DNA from: a virus | Virus record (IMG/VR): IMGVR_UViG_3300032313_001255 | Span: 1 to 38,068 of that record | Length of the DNA: 38,068 nt | Strand: one strand, 5' to 3' | In this document: piece by piece, positions 6,376-14,218 of the stretch | How the letters are laid out: each line of letters begins with the position of its first letter | Position numbering within the stretch: position 1 is the stretch's first letter | Notes under the pieces: generated by a model | What the model was told of the DNA's origin: nothing | Seen by the model: the letters and a program-made list of their open reading frames with translations, nothing else | Databases searched by the model: none | Program-made: the position numbers and the translations under genes

Positions 6376-6400
6376 AAAGGGAGCAGTAAATGCCCCCTTT
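6376..6400 (-). terminator. Rho-independent terminator after the 68-residue gene
   Basis: Minus-strand AAAGGGGGCA pairs with TGCTCCCTTT across a five-base loop (TTTAC), giving a 10-bp stem with one G-U pair. Two further T residues follow the T's of the stem. It lies 24 bases after the stop codon at 6424. Confidence 0.75.
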
Positions 6401-6423
6401 CCTAAAAGTTTTTAACTAAAAAA

Positions 6424-6630
6424 TTATTGTTTTTTAGCTTTAGGCTTATAGTATCTTTTTTTCTTAGGTTTTACTACAGCTACTACATCTTTAGCTTCTT
6501 CAACTACTTTTCCAGCAGCCTCTTTAACTTCATTTACTTCTTTTTTAATCTCAGTTACTTTAGCTGCGATTTTTTCATCAACTGTAGTTTCACTAAGTAA
6601 AAAATTCCATAGTCTTTTCCAAAAGCTCAT
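6424..6630 (-). CDS. Small lysine-rich amphipathic protein, 68 residues
   Basis: It starts with an aromatic amphipathic helix (MSFWKRLWNFLLSE), continues as a Lys/Glu/Val helix (TEIKKEVNEVKEAAGK) and ends with a very basic tail (KPKKKRYYKPKAKKQ). The N-terminus could lie flat on a membrane and the tail could bind nucleic acid or anionic lipid. No family was recognised. It is a single-gene unit: a recurrent promoter-like motif lies 17 bases upstream and a strong terminator follows. Confidence 0.6.
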   Translation of the reverse strand: MSFWKRLWNFLLSETTVDEKIAAKVTEIKKEVNEVKEAAGKVVEEAKDVVAVVKPKKKRYYKPKAKKQ

Positions 6631-6647
6631 TTTAATTTGTTTTAATG

Positions 6648-6662
6648 TTTATTATAAATATT
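6648..6662 (-). promoter_or_regulatory. AATATTTATAATAAA motif before the 68-residue gene
   Basis: An exact copy of the recurrent 15-mer, one base past the nrdA stop and 17 bases upstream of the ATG at 6630. It separates the replication block from the lysis-region genes. Confidence 0.55.
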
Positions 6663-6663
6663 A

Positions 6664-8373
6664 CTATCCATCACAAGAAACGCAATCTACAGTACGAGAT
6701 CCAAGATCTCCTTTAATTACTGAGTCAGTGCGTAGATAGTATAGTGTTTTGATTCCAAGCTTCCACGCCTCCATGTGAACCTGATTAATCCATTTTGGTG
6801 AATCTGTTGGGTCAAATGATACGTTTAGTGATTGGGTTTGGTCAATATAGCGTTGACGAGCAGCTGCTTGTTGAACTAGACCTAACTGATTGATTTCTGG
6901 GAAAGTCAAGAATACTTCTTTTTCTTCTTCACTTAAGATATCGTTAGATAGGTTTTGAACTGAACCATTGTCAGCCATAATTTGATCCCAAACTTTACTT
7001 AAGTTATATCCTTTTGCTTCTAGTACTTTTTCTAGTTCAGGATTTTTAACGATAAATGTTCCTTTAGCTCCGTTAAATACGTAAACGTTTGCTGGTTGGG
7101 GTTCAATACCTGCTGAACAGTTGCTAATACGTGAATTGGATACAGTTGGAGCGATTGCTAACAAGTGAGTGTTTCGCATTCCAGTACCTTTACACCAAAG
7201 TGGCTCACCATATTCCATTGCCATTTTACGGGAAGCTGCTTCGGCCTGCATTTTGATTTGGCTAAAGATAGTGTGTGTCCAGGCTGTTGAAGCGATTGAG
7301 TTGAATGGTAGATTCTTTTGTTGCAAGAATGTGTGCCAACCCATTACACCTAAACCAAGTGCACGACCCTTTTTAGCATGACGGTGTGAGCGAATCATAG
7401 ATTCTTTACCGTTTGTTTTCTGGATAAATTCTTCCATTACACCATCTAGAAAATAGATTGAGGTTTCAACCACATCTGTGTCTTTCCACTCATCGTACTT
7501 GGCTAGGTTTAAAGAAGACAAACAGCAAATAAATGAATGTTCTTCATCTGTGTGCAATGTAATTTCAGTACAGATGTTAGTCATGGAGACATCCAGGTTG
7601 TTCATTCGGTATGCTAAAGGATTATCTTTATTGATATTGTCCTTAAACATAATGTATGGTTCTCCGGTTTCTACGCGTGATTTAAGTATTTCCAACCACA
7701 ATGACATAGCCTCGCTGTCGCGATCATTTAAGCGCTTCATAAACGCATCATCTACAACTACACATTGGTGTAGGTTAAGACATTGACGATTTGGATCACC
7801 TTTTGGACGACGAATTTGCAAGAATTCTTTGATGTCTTTGTGGTTGATATCCAAGTTTACTGATGCTGCTCCTCTACGTACTGAACCTTGGTTAGTTGCG
7901 ATAATAGTTGAGTCATAAATCTTAGCCCAAGGTACTACTCCTTCAGATCTTCCATTTCCTGTGATGTTTTCTCCTCGTCCTCGGATTCGGCTAAGGGAAA
8001 TTCCCACACCACCACCGTACGAAGTAAGACGCATAAGTTCTGCGTTAGTAAGGCCAATACCTCTAACACTGTCTGGAGTATCAATTCCAAAACAGCTAAT
8101 AGGCAAACCACGATCAGTGCCGGTATTGCTGAGAACAGGGCTTGCCAATCCAATCCAACCATTCCAAATATATTTGAAGAATTTGTTTTCTAAATCGGGG
8201 CGATTTAAACGCGTTGCTACAGCATGTGCAACTCGTCTGTAAGCTTTTTTAGGTGTTTCACCTGGTAGTAAGTATCCTTTTGATATTGTTGAGAGTGATA
8301 CTTCATCAAAATATTCGGGATAGTCTTTACCACGTTCCCAAGTTGTAAAATCTGCTACTAAATTGTTATCCAT
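6664..8373 (-). CDS. nrdA: Ribonucleotide reductase large subunit, class I
   Basis: NrdA reduces ribonucleoside diphosphates to deoxynucleotides for phage DNA synthesis, working with NrdB. Active-site features are visible: C94 in PISCFGIDTP, N266-x-C268-x-E270 in TNICTEITL (the radical Cys triad), a partner Cys in FICCLSSLNL at 283-284, a Tyr pair in KTLYYLRT, and the C-terminal redox pair C564/C567 in VDCVSCDG. At 569 residues it is shorter than E. coli NrdA (761). No N-terminal ATP-cone is seen, so overall-activity inhibition by dATP is probably lost, as in other phage enzymes that work during large dNTP demand. It follows nrdB with a 12-base gap. Confidence 0.96.
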   Translation of the reverse strand: MDNNLVADFTTWERGKDYPEYFDEVSLSTISKGYLLPGETPKKAYRRVAHAVATRLNRPDLENKFFKYIWNGWIGLASPVLSNTGTDRGLPISCFGIDTPDSVRGIGLTNAELMRLTSYGGGVGISLSRIRGRGENITGNGRSEGVVPWAKIYDSTIIATNQGSVRRGAASVNLDINHKDIKEFLQIRRPKGDPNRQCLNLHQCVVVDDAFMKRLNDRDSEAMSLWLEILKSRVETGEPYIMFKDNINKDNPLAYRMNNLDVSMTNICTEITLHTDEEHSFICCLSSLNLAKYDEWKDTDVVETSIYFLDGVMEEFIQKTNGKESMIRSHRHAKKGRALGLGVMGWHTFLQQKNLPFNSIASTAWTHTIFSQIKMQAEAASRKMAMEYGEPLWCKGTGMRNTHLLAIAPTVSNSRISNCSAGIEPQPANVYVFNGAKGTFIVKNPELEKVLEAKGYNLSKVWDQIMADNGSVQNLSNDILSEEEKEVFLTFPEINQLGLVQQAAARQRYIDQTQSLNVSFDPTDSPKWINQVHMEAWKLGIKTLYYLRTDSVIKGDLGSRTVDCVSCDG

Positions 8374-8385
8374 TATTATTTTATC

Positions 8386-9372
8386 TTAAAAAATTGATTC
8401 GTCCCACTGCATGTGTCCTTTAGAATAGTTAGTAACTCGACTAGCAAAGAAATCAGTGTGTTGCTTACCCGCAGATAAAGCATCAAACCATTTCATACGC
8501 TCAACAGCAGTCATATCAATGTCAGTAACAATTGAATTGTAACCTAAATCGCCTAATTTGGTATTAACTCGGTTTTTAATAAAGTTTTGCATGTCGTATT
8601 TTGAACATCCTTCTAGATCACCAAGTTCGTAAACTTTGTCAATAAAGTCAAGTTCAAGTTTAAGAGACAACAAAGCTGCTTCGTTAATTGCTGCTTCTAG
8701 TTCTTTAGTTTTGAGGTGAGGATTTTCTTGAAGTAGTGTTCTGAATAACCAGCAACCTGCTTCTGAGTGCATTGACTCATCTCGAATGGACCATTCTACA
8801 ATTTGTCCAACTCCTTTAAGTTTGTTACGTAATTTAAATGACAATAAAACAGCAAACGAAGAGAACAAATTAACACCTTCTGTGAAAGCTGAGAAGATGG
8901 CAAGACTTTTAGCAATCTCATGGAGGTCTTTCTCACCGTTGAAGCTATTTCTAACCACCATAAGATTTTCAATCTTAGCCATAGTTGCTTCATCTTCAAG
9001 GAACTCTGAGAAATTATCAAGGCCAAGTGTTTCATTGAGTAAGGAATAGGCTTCAGCGTGGATTGTTTCGAAAGCACCAAATGTGGTCGCCATCATAATT
9101 ATTTCAGGCTTACGGAACCATTTTGTTACTAATCCTGACCAATAATCGTTTACAATAGTTTCTGTTTGGGCAAATCCCTTTAAGATAGAACCAATAATAT
9201 TTTTTTCAGTTGCGTTTAGGTTAGCATTCCAGTCATTTAAATCAGACATCATTGGAACTTCTGTGTGCAACCAGTGTGCTTGTTGTTGGTTAAGCCAATA
9301 TTCATATGCCTGAGGGTATTCGAAAGGTTTGTAGACAATTCTCTCATGCAAAAGATTTGATTTCTTTGCCAT
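8386..9372 (-). CDS. nrdB: Ribonucleotide reductase small subunit, class I
   Basis: The 328-residue radical-generating subunit houses a dimetal centre and a tyrosyl radical that activates NrdA. Predicted metal ligands are E71 (FAQTETIV), E102 and H105 (FETIHAEAY), E165 (FTEGVNLF), and E199 and H202 (IRDESMHSE). The radical Tyr is Y109, seven residues after E102, as in E. coli (E115/Y122). The first ligand is Glu where E. coli has Asp84, a variation known in other class I lineages. Its position next to nrdA and in the replication block fits supply of dNTPs. The start lies 11 bases after the helicase stop. Confidence 0.96.
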   Translation of the reverse strand: MAKKSNLLHERIVYKPFEYPQAYEYWLNQQQAHWLHTEVPMMSDLNDWNANLNATEKNIIGSILKGFAQTETIVNDYWSGLVTKWFRKPEIIMMATTFGAFETIHAEAYSLLNETLGLDNFSEFLEDEATMAKIENLMVVRNSFNGEKDLHEIAKSLAIFSAFTEGVNLFSSFAVLLSFKLRNKLKGVGQIVEWSIRDESMHSEAGCWLFRTLLQENPHLKTKELEAAINEAALLSLKLELDFIDKVYELGDLEGCSKYDMQNFIKNRVNTKLGDLGYNSIVTDIDMTAVERMKWFDALSAGKQHTDFFASRVTNYSKGHMQWDESIF

Positions 9373-9383
9373 TATAAAGTTTA

Positions 9384-10742
9384 TTAATTATTTAGGAAAA
9401 AGTTGTGGTGCTGTCGTAATTGTTCTTTTTCAGAATCAGATACTTGGCCATAGCTTTGTTTAGTATCGGCTGGGGTAATTGATTCAAGCTCATCATCGCT
9501 AATCATCTCGAACAATCCTGTAGAGGTGTCGATTTTAGCGCCATAAGTTAAACCATCCATTCCGTATCTATTTTTCATAATATGCCATCTACCTGTGCCG
9601 TTGACTTTGTCTTGGCGTTTACGACTTAAAGAAGCAGCAAAATCGGTAATCATGATTTTATCATAAGAACCTGCGGCTTTATCTCCCTCAATGATATCGT
9701 CCTTGGCACCTGCGCGGTTGACCTGTGAGACGCTCCAAACTGGGATATTCAATCCGCGTGCTAATCCTTTAGTGCCAATATAAATATCATCTATCTCTTC
9801 TTTACGCTCACGATTATTCTTTTTTGAACGAAGAAGGTCTACATAATCTATAATGATCAAGTCAGGTTTAAAATCTAAATCAATACACTTTTGAATGTGA
9901 GATTCAAGCGTAGATATGGATGCTTTACCTGGTGCATATTCTTTAATAATTAGTTGTCCTGGAAGCTTTTCCATAACGCTTTCTACCTTGCTTTTGTTTG
10001 CAGAAATTACGTTTACGGGGATTTGGGTAAAGTAAGCGTCATATCGTCTACCAACATAATCTTCACCTAACTCTAAAGTATAGTGAATTACATTAAATCC
10101 CATTTTAACAGCGTGACCACCTAAAGCAACTAACGCCCAAGATTTACCACCTCCTGGATTACCAAATATAAGACCAAAATCTCCATTTCCGAGACCCCCC
10201 TGAAGTAGGGTGTTAAATTCGTTCCAAGGAGTTGGAATAGAGATTCGGTGTTCTTCACGATAGCGTGTTTCAATATCTTTATTATATTCATGACCTAAAT
10301 TTTTATCTTGACCTGCTTTCATAGCTGATTCAATCATAAATTTGATCGAATCGTAATCTCCAGCTTGTAGCAAATCTACTGATTGCAACAGTGCTTTTTT
10401 AAGCATTTGGTTTTTACAAAATGCAGAAAATTCTTCTTCAACATAAATTAAATCATCTGATTCTTTGTATGCCTCTCGAAGTTGTTCTTTAACAGCGATT
10501 TGTAAAACCTCGTTTTGTAGTTTTTTAATTTCTACTTTAAGTACCTCAAGTGAGGGTGTTGTATGATACTTATCGTAGTACTTTAAAATTTCTTTAATAA
10601 TCCATTTATGTGCTTGTGATTCAAAGTATTCCTCACTAATAATGTCGTGGATATTGATTAGGAATTCTTTATGGTTCAAAAGCGCAGCAAGCACCTTGAC
10701 CTGAAATCCAGGGCCATATTGATTAATATTTGTAAGTGTCAT
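9384..10742 (-). CDS. Replicative DNA helicase, DnaB/gp41 family
   Basis: This 452-residue hexameric 5'-3' helicase would unwind the fork. The N-terminal helical domain (about 1-140, starting near YGPGFQVKVLAALL) is followed by a RecA-like core with Walker A FGNPGGGKS (Lys200) and Walker B PDLIIIDYVDLL (Asp299). A later block, NIPVWSVSQVNRAG, fits the DnaB motif H3/H4 region, and DFAASLSRKRQD follows. The similarity is to the DnaB C-terminal family shared by T4 gp41. There is no primase domain, so priming must come from another protein outside this window. It lies between the exonuclease and nrdB genes with gaps of 5 and 11 bases. Confidence 0.93.
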   Translation of the reverse strand: MTLTNINQYGPGFQVKVLAALLNHKEFLINIHDIISEEYFESQAHKWIIKEILKYYDKYHTTPSLEVLKVEIKKLQNEVLQIAVKEQLREAYKESDDLIYVEEEFSAFCKNQMLKKALLQSVDLLQAGDYDSIKFMIESAMKAGQDKNLGHEYNKDIETRYREEHRISIPTPWNEFNTLLQGGLGNGDFGLIFGNPGGGKSWALVALGGHAVKMGFNVIHYTLELGEDYVGRRYDAYFTQIPVNVISANKSKVESVMEKLPGQLIIKEYAPGKASISTLESHIQKCIDLDFKPDLIIIDYVDLLRSKKNNRERKEEIDDIYIGTKGLARGLNIPVWSVSQVNRAGAKDDIIEGDKAAGSYDKIMITDFAASLSRKRQDKVNGTGRWHIMKNRYGMDGLTYGAKIDTSTGLFEMISDDELESITPADTKQSYGQVSDSEKEQLRQHHNFFLNN

Positions 10743-10747
10743 ATAAC

Positions 10748-11788
10748 TTATTTACTATAACTGATTAAATCTTTAAATGTGTTTTGAATCCAGTAATCAA
10801 TGTTTTTGATTAAGTGCTTCAAACCATCCTCGTGATAATACTTAAGAAATTCTACAATATCAAGTTCGGGTAACTGATGTTCAATAAGAGCATCAAGGAA
10901 TTCTTTTTCAATATCATCTAGCATCGGATTATGTAAATTCATAATCTGATAATTTTTTTCAAGCTGGTCTTGCATGTCCAAAATACGAGCATATATGATG
11001 TTTTCTTTCAATTTTACCTCACTTATGTCTAAAATATCTTGTAGCGTCAATATACGCTGAGAGAGTTCGGGAAACAACTTCATTAGTTTCTTTTCTCCAA
11101 GACCTTTCACACCTGCTACTTTATCTGAATTATCGCCCATTAATACTTTATATAGGATAAAGTTTGCAGCGGGAATACCAAATTTTTCGATTACTGTATC
11201 TGTTGTATAGTAATCTTTTTCGATTGGGCGATACACAATAATATTATCGTTTATTAGCTGGATAAAATCCTTGTCGCTAGAGACGATGAATACTTTTGAG
11301 TTATAGTTGTCTGATAATTTTGTTGCTAAATGCGCTATAATGTCATCAGCCTCTGTTTTATCGAGTGATACGGTTTTGACAGGTAAGCACTGTAAATAAT
11401 GGATTAAACGGACAATTTGGTCAATTTTAGCAGCGTGTTCGTCGTCCAAAGACTCAAATATATCCCAGTTTGTAATACGAGATATGTTACGATTAGATTT
11501 GTATTCGGGGAGAAGGTTCTTACGGTTAACCGTAGAACCAACTCCATCGAATACCATATAAACCGATGTAGGTTGAATACGATTTACTAGAGTACCTAAT
11601 GAGCGAAGAAATCCACCTAATCCACCAACATGCACCCCGTCCTCATTGACGAAGTTAAGCATTGCAAAATTACGGAAAAATAGATTTAGACCATCAATTA
11701 AGAGAACGCGATCATGTTTATTAAGGGATTCGGTTTCATTCTCCTCAACTACATTGTTAAGGAGTGATAGTAAATCTTTTGTATCCAT
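10748..11788 (-). CDS. 5'-3' exonuclease / flap endonuclease (T4 RNase H-like)
   Basis: The PIN/FEN-family nuclease (346 residues) removes RNA primers and flaps. Acidic metal-binding motifs are visible: VLLIDGLNLFFR near residue 30, VYMVFDGVGST, the central TEADDIIAH and FIVSSDKDFIQL. The helix-three-turn-helix block VLMGDNSDKVAGVKGLGEKK binds DNA. I place the start at ATG 11788 (MDTKDLLSLL), which begins one base after the recombinase stop. A TTG at 11836 would extend the protein but would overlap the recombinase gene by 47 bases and adds only an unstructured basic tail. T4 has a counterpart of similar size (rnh, 305 residues). Confidence 0.9.
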   Translation of the reverse strand: MDTKDLLSLLNNVVEENETESLNKHDRVLLIDGLNLFFRNFAMLNFVNEDGVHVGGLGGFLRSLGTLVNRIQPTSVYMVFDGVGSTVNRKNLLPEYKSNRNISRITNWDIFESLDDEHAAKIDQIVRLIHYLQCLPVKTVSLDKTEADDIIAHLATKLSDNYNSKVFIVSSDKDFIQLINDNIIVYRPIEKDYYTTDTVIEKFGIPAANFILYKVLMGDNSDKVAGVKGLGEKKLMKLFPELSQRILTLQDILDISEVKLKENIIYARILDMQDQLEKNYQIMNLHNPMLDDIEKEFLDALIEHQLPELDIVEFLKYYHEDGLKHLIKNIDYWIQNTFKDLISYSK

Positions 11789-11789
11789 T

Positions 11790-12869
11790 TTATTCCGGTT
11801 CTTGGGTGTATACTTCTGCTGGCTCGAAGGTATCAACTTCCTCTACGATAGAAAAATCTCCTCCACCAAGAATGCGACTCCATTCTTTAGCGTGTGAATC
11901 TTTATAATCTTTAAGAGCCTTATCAGTATCATCAATAAAACCGTGTGGTGTCATGATAATCTTACCTTTTGTGGTAATACCATTGATGTGGTTTTTATCA
12001 ATCTGGATATTGGTACGTTTAGCGAATTCAACTTGCTTACCATCCTTAATTGCTTTGATCTTGTTGGTACCAGCATTTGCAATATTACCAAAGGTGATTA
12101 CAAAAGTAGCATCAAACCACATCGCAAAACCACCCTTGTTCATCAACTTTGGTTGACCCATAGGCATTTCTGGTTTTGCTGTCCACACTTTATTAATACA
12201 AACTAAAGTATTAGTATATTTTGAAGATTCTTTACGTGACAATGTGATTTTCTGGTTTACACCATTGCCAAACTGAGTTGACATCGCACCTGCATTCCAC
12301 TCGTTGTTGTTCTTTTTAGATGTGATAGATAGTTCACAAGGTATAGAACCAATAGAATCCCACAAGAACATCAAATCATAAGGTAGATTACCTTTTTTCT
12401 GTTCATCAAGTAAATCCAAAACGAATGCTGCTACATCCTCGATAGTATGAATAGTCTCGCGGTCAGCATATAGAAAGAATCCATTATAATCTAGAATTTC
12501 TCCAGTTTCCTTATCTACTACCTCATTGATTTGCAAGCCCATTTGAGTGGCGTGTTCCCAGTTCCATTTCATCTCGGTAATGATGAATACTGGTAGAATG
12601 CCTGATTTTTGAGCGTTTACAGCCGCCTCGATGAGTGCGGTTGTTTTACCTGTATCACTGTGCCCTCGAAGAAGAACAATGTGGCCTGTTGGAATACCAG
12701 GCACACTTGTTACTTCTTGAAACGCAGGTGAAAGTGGCACCCATTGTTGTGGTTTAAATTTAACCGAACCGGATAAACCTTTTTTGTCTTTGAATTTCTC
12801 AAGGCTAAACCCAGCCTTGATCTCAGCAGACACTGCTGCTGAGAGTGATTCACTACGTTTCTTAGCCAT
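11790..12869 (-). CDS. uvsX: RecA-like recombinase, UvsX-type
   Basis: The 359-residue strand-exchange ATPase supports recombination-dependent replication and repair. Walker A is GHSDTGKTT (Lys75), the polar start of the strand containing Walker B appears as YDLMFLWDSIGSI, and a later NTLVCINKVW block matches the RecA core. The C-terminal end is acidic (SIVEEVDTFEPAEVY), as in UvsX and RecA, where the tail controls DNA binding. It follows the gp32-like gene by two bases. In T4, UvsX works with gp32 and the helicase in the same pathway, and here the genes are adjacent. Confidence 0.92.
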   Translation of the reverse strand: MAKKRSESLSAAVSAEIKAGFSLEKFKDKKGLSGSVKFKPQQWVPLSPAFQEVTSVPGIPTGHIVLLRGHSDTGKTTALIEAAVNAQKSGILPVFIITEMKWNWEHATQMGLQINEVVDKETGEILDYNGFFLYADRETIHTIEDVAAFVLDLLDEQKKGNLPYDLMFLWDSIGSIPCELSITSKKNNNEWNAGAMSTQFGNGVNQKITLSRKESSKYTNTLVCINKVWTAKPEMPMGQPKLMNKGGFAMWFDATFVITFGNIANAGTNKIKAIKDGKQVEFAKRTNIQIDKNHINGITTKGKIIMTPHGFIDDTDKALKDYKDSHAKEWSRILGGGDFSIVEEVDTFEPAEVYTQEPE

Positions 12870-12871
12870 GA

Positions 12872-13702
12872 TTAGAAGGGCAAATCGTCAGATTTGGAGT
12901 CAGAGTCTTCATCAAACAAACTGTCAAACTTGTCCAATTTGCTTTGCTTTACAGCTGCATTTGAGGTATTAATTGAGTAGTTTGTTTTGGGTGCTTCTTC
13001 TACCTCTTTCTCATCATCGATGATCTCGCCTTCAGTAGCCTCTGGGCTTAACCAGTTTTGCAGAGCGATTTTCATCTCATCAAAGCTGAATGGCTTGAAC
13101 AATTCTTTTGGGTTTGGTTGGTTGTCTTTCCACAAGCGAACCTGCTCAGCTTCACCCAATGGGCTATTCTTCATTGAAGGAGCAACTGTGGTTTTGTTGT
13201 ATGGGGTGCCAGTTGATTCTGGACCTACAGTGGTCAACTTGATGTCGCGACCTTCCATTACATCTGTGTAGTCACCAACTTCCTCATCAACAGCCATTTG
13301 CAGGAACGCCTCGTAAATTTCTTTACCAAACTGCCACAAACGAACACCTTTGTCTTCTTCGCCGCGTACGATTACTGGGGCAAAGTAACGAGCTTTTGGT
13401 TCGATTTTTTTAGACAACTTCCAGTTTTCCTTATCGTTGGTCTTTTTCAATTGAGCTGCGAACTCAACGATTGGGTCTTTGTCGCCCCAGTTAATAGGAG
13501 ATACCATAACGGGCTTATCGATTCCGTAGTGGAAGAAAATCTCGCTAAAGGGCATTGATGAGTTGTACTTTGAAGGTACAACACGAATTGTCTGTTTGCC
13601 TACGGTAGGCTTCCAGAAGAGAGAGGCACGTTCGCCTCCACCTTTACCATTTGAGGTTTTTTGCATTGCGTTCAAACGCGACTTGATTGCATCTAAATCC
13701 AT
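12872..13702 (-). CDS. Single-stranded DNA-binding protein, gp32-like
   Basis: The 276 residues show a T4 gp32 layout. There is a short basic N-terminus (LDAIKSRLNAMQK) for cooperative self-contact, a core with aromatic and basic residues (SLFWKPTVGKQTIRVVPSKY, IFFHYGIDKP) typical of the gp32 OB-fold, and a long acidic C-terminus ending SDSKSDDLPF that would bind partner proteins. No cysteine is present, so the Cys/His zinc site of T4 gp32 is absent. The gene is first in a tight replication operon (SSB, recombinase, exonuclease, helicase, nrdB, nrdA) and has its own host-type promoter 26 bases upstream. Confidence 0.88.
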   Translation of the reverse strand: MDLDAIKSRLNAMQKTSNGKGGGERASLFWKPTVGKQTIRVVPSKYNSSMPFSEIFFHYGIDKPVMVSPINWGDKDPIVEFAAQLKKTNDKENWKLSKKIEPKARYFAPVIVRGEEDKGVRLWQFGKEIYEAFLQMAVDEEVGDYTDVMEGRDIKLTTVGPESTGTPYNKTTVAPSMKNSPLGEAEQVRLWKDNQPNPKELFKPFSFDEMKIALQNWLSPEATEGEIIDDEKEVEEAPKTNYSINTSNAAVKQSKLDKFDSLFDEDSDSKSDDLPF

Positions 13703-13727
13703 TTTTATAACTTATTTGATTAATAAC

Positions 13728-13759
13728 TAAATGTACGAAACTGATTTTGGGTAGCCAAG
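13728..13759 (-). promoter_or_regulatory. Bacteroidota-type promoter for the replication operon
   Basis: Coding-strand CTTG (13759-13756), exactly 20 bases, then TACATTTA (13735-13728). The -7 box is identical to that at 2184-2191. It would drive the gp32-like gene and the genes after it, with a leader of about 20-25 bases. Confidence 0.65.
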
Positions 13760-14218
13760 TTAAAGTTCAATAATCTCGTGAATCTTTGTTTTAAGTTGGC
13801 GTAACTCATTTTGCTGGGTTAGCAAGATTGTGTTTTTATAGTGTTGCCAGTCAATCTGGAAACGTGTATCTACAACACCACCATTCAATTTCTTAATCAG
13901 CTCATTTAGAGCATTGATTGTATAAAGAGTGTTTGATTCTTTTTTACGATGAACCAAAATTGTGTTTTCTGGGATCTGAGCTAAATTAGACATCTCAATA
14001 TTGTATGTCAAAACGTACTCATTATTATCTTTAACCTCCAATACAAATATCTTATTGTACATGATAGTGTACCTTCTTTGTAGCGAGTGTACTAGTTCTT
14101 CTACATCATCCAATGTAGTAAATGTACAAAATAACTTATTATTCAAATCTGCGAAGTTTATGGGGTTGTCTACCCCATAAATATCATACGGTAGGTCTAA
14201 AGTCATAACTGGTTCCAT
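13760..14218 (-). CDS. Hypothetical protein following the polymerase-like gene
   Basis: Taken from the ATG at 14218 (MEPVMTLDLPYD), this gives 152 residues. A TTG two codons earlier is possible but less likely. The sequence mixes beta-like segments (NKIFVLEVKDNNEYVLTYNI) with a helical C-terminus (NELRQLKTKIHEIIEL). No motif or family was recognised. It overlaps the end of the polymerase-like gene by 35 bases, so the two are probably translated together and may work together. It ends one base before the -33 box of the gp32 promoter. Confidence 0.65.
   Translation of the reverse strand: MEPVMTLDLPYDIYGVDNPINFADLNNKLFCTFTTLDDVEELVHSLQRRYTIMYNKIFVLEVKDNNEYVLTYNIEMSNLAQIPENTILVHRKKESNTLYTINALNELIKKLNGGVVDTRFQIDWQHYKNTILLTQQNELRQLKTKIHEIIEL

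Noticed and set aside
7169-8242. Plus-strand open frames opposite nrdA
   Set aside because: They lie entirely within a well-conserved gene on the minus strand and show no recognisable domain.
11789-11836. Upstream TTG start for the 5'-3' exonuclease
   Set aside because: It would overlap the recombinase gene by 47 bases and add a non-conserved tail. The ATG at 11788 directly follows the recombinase stop.
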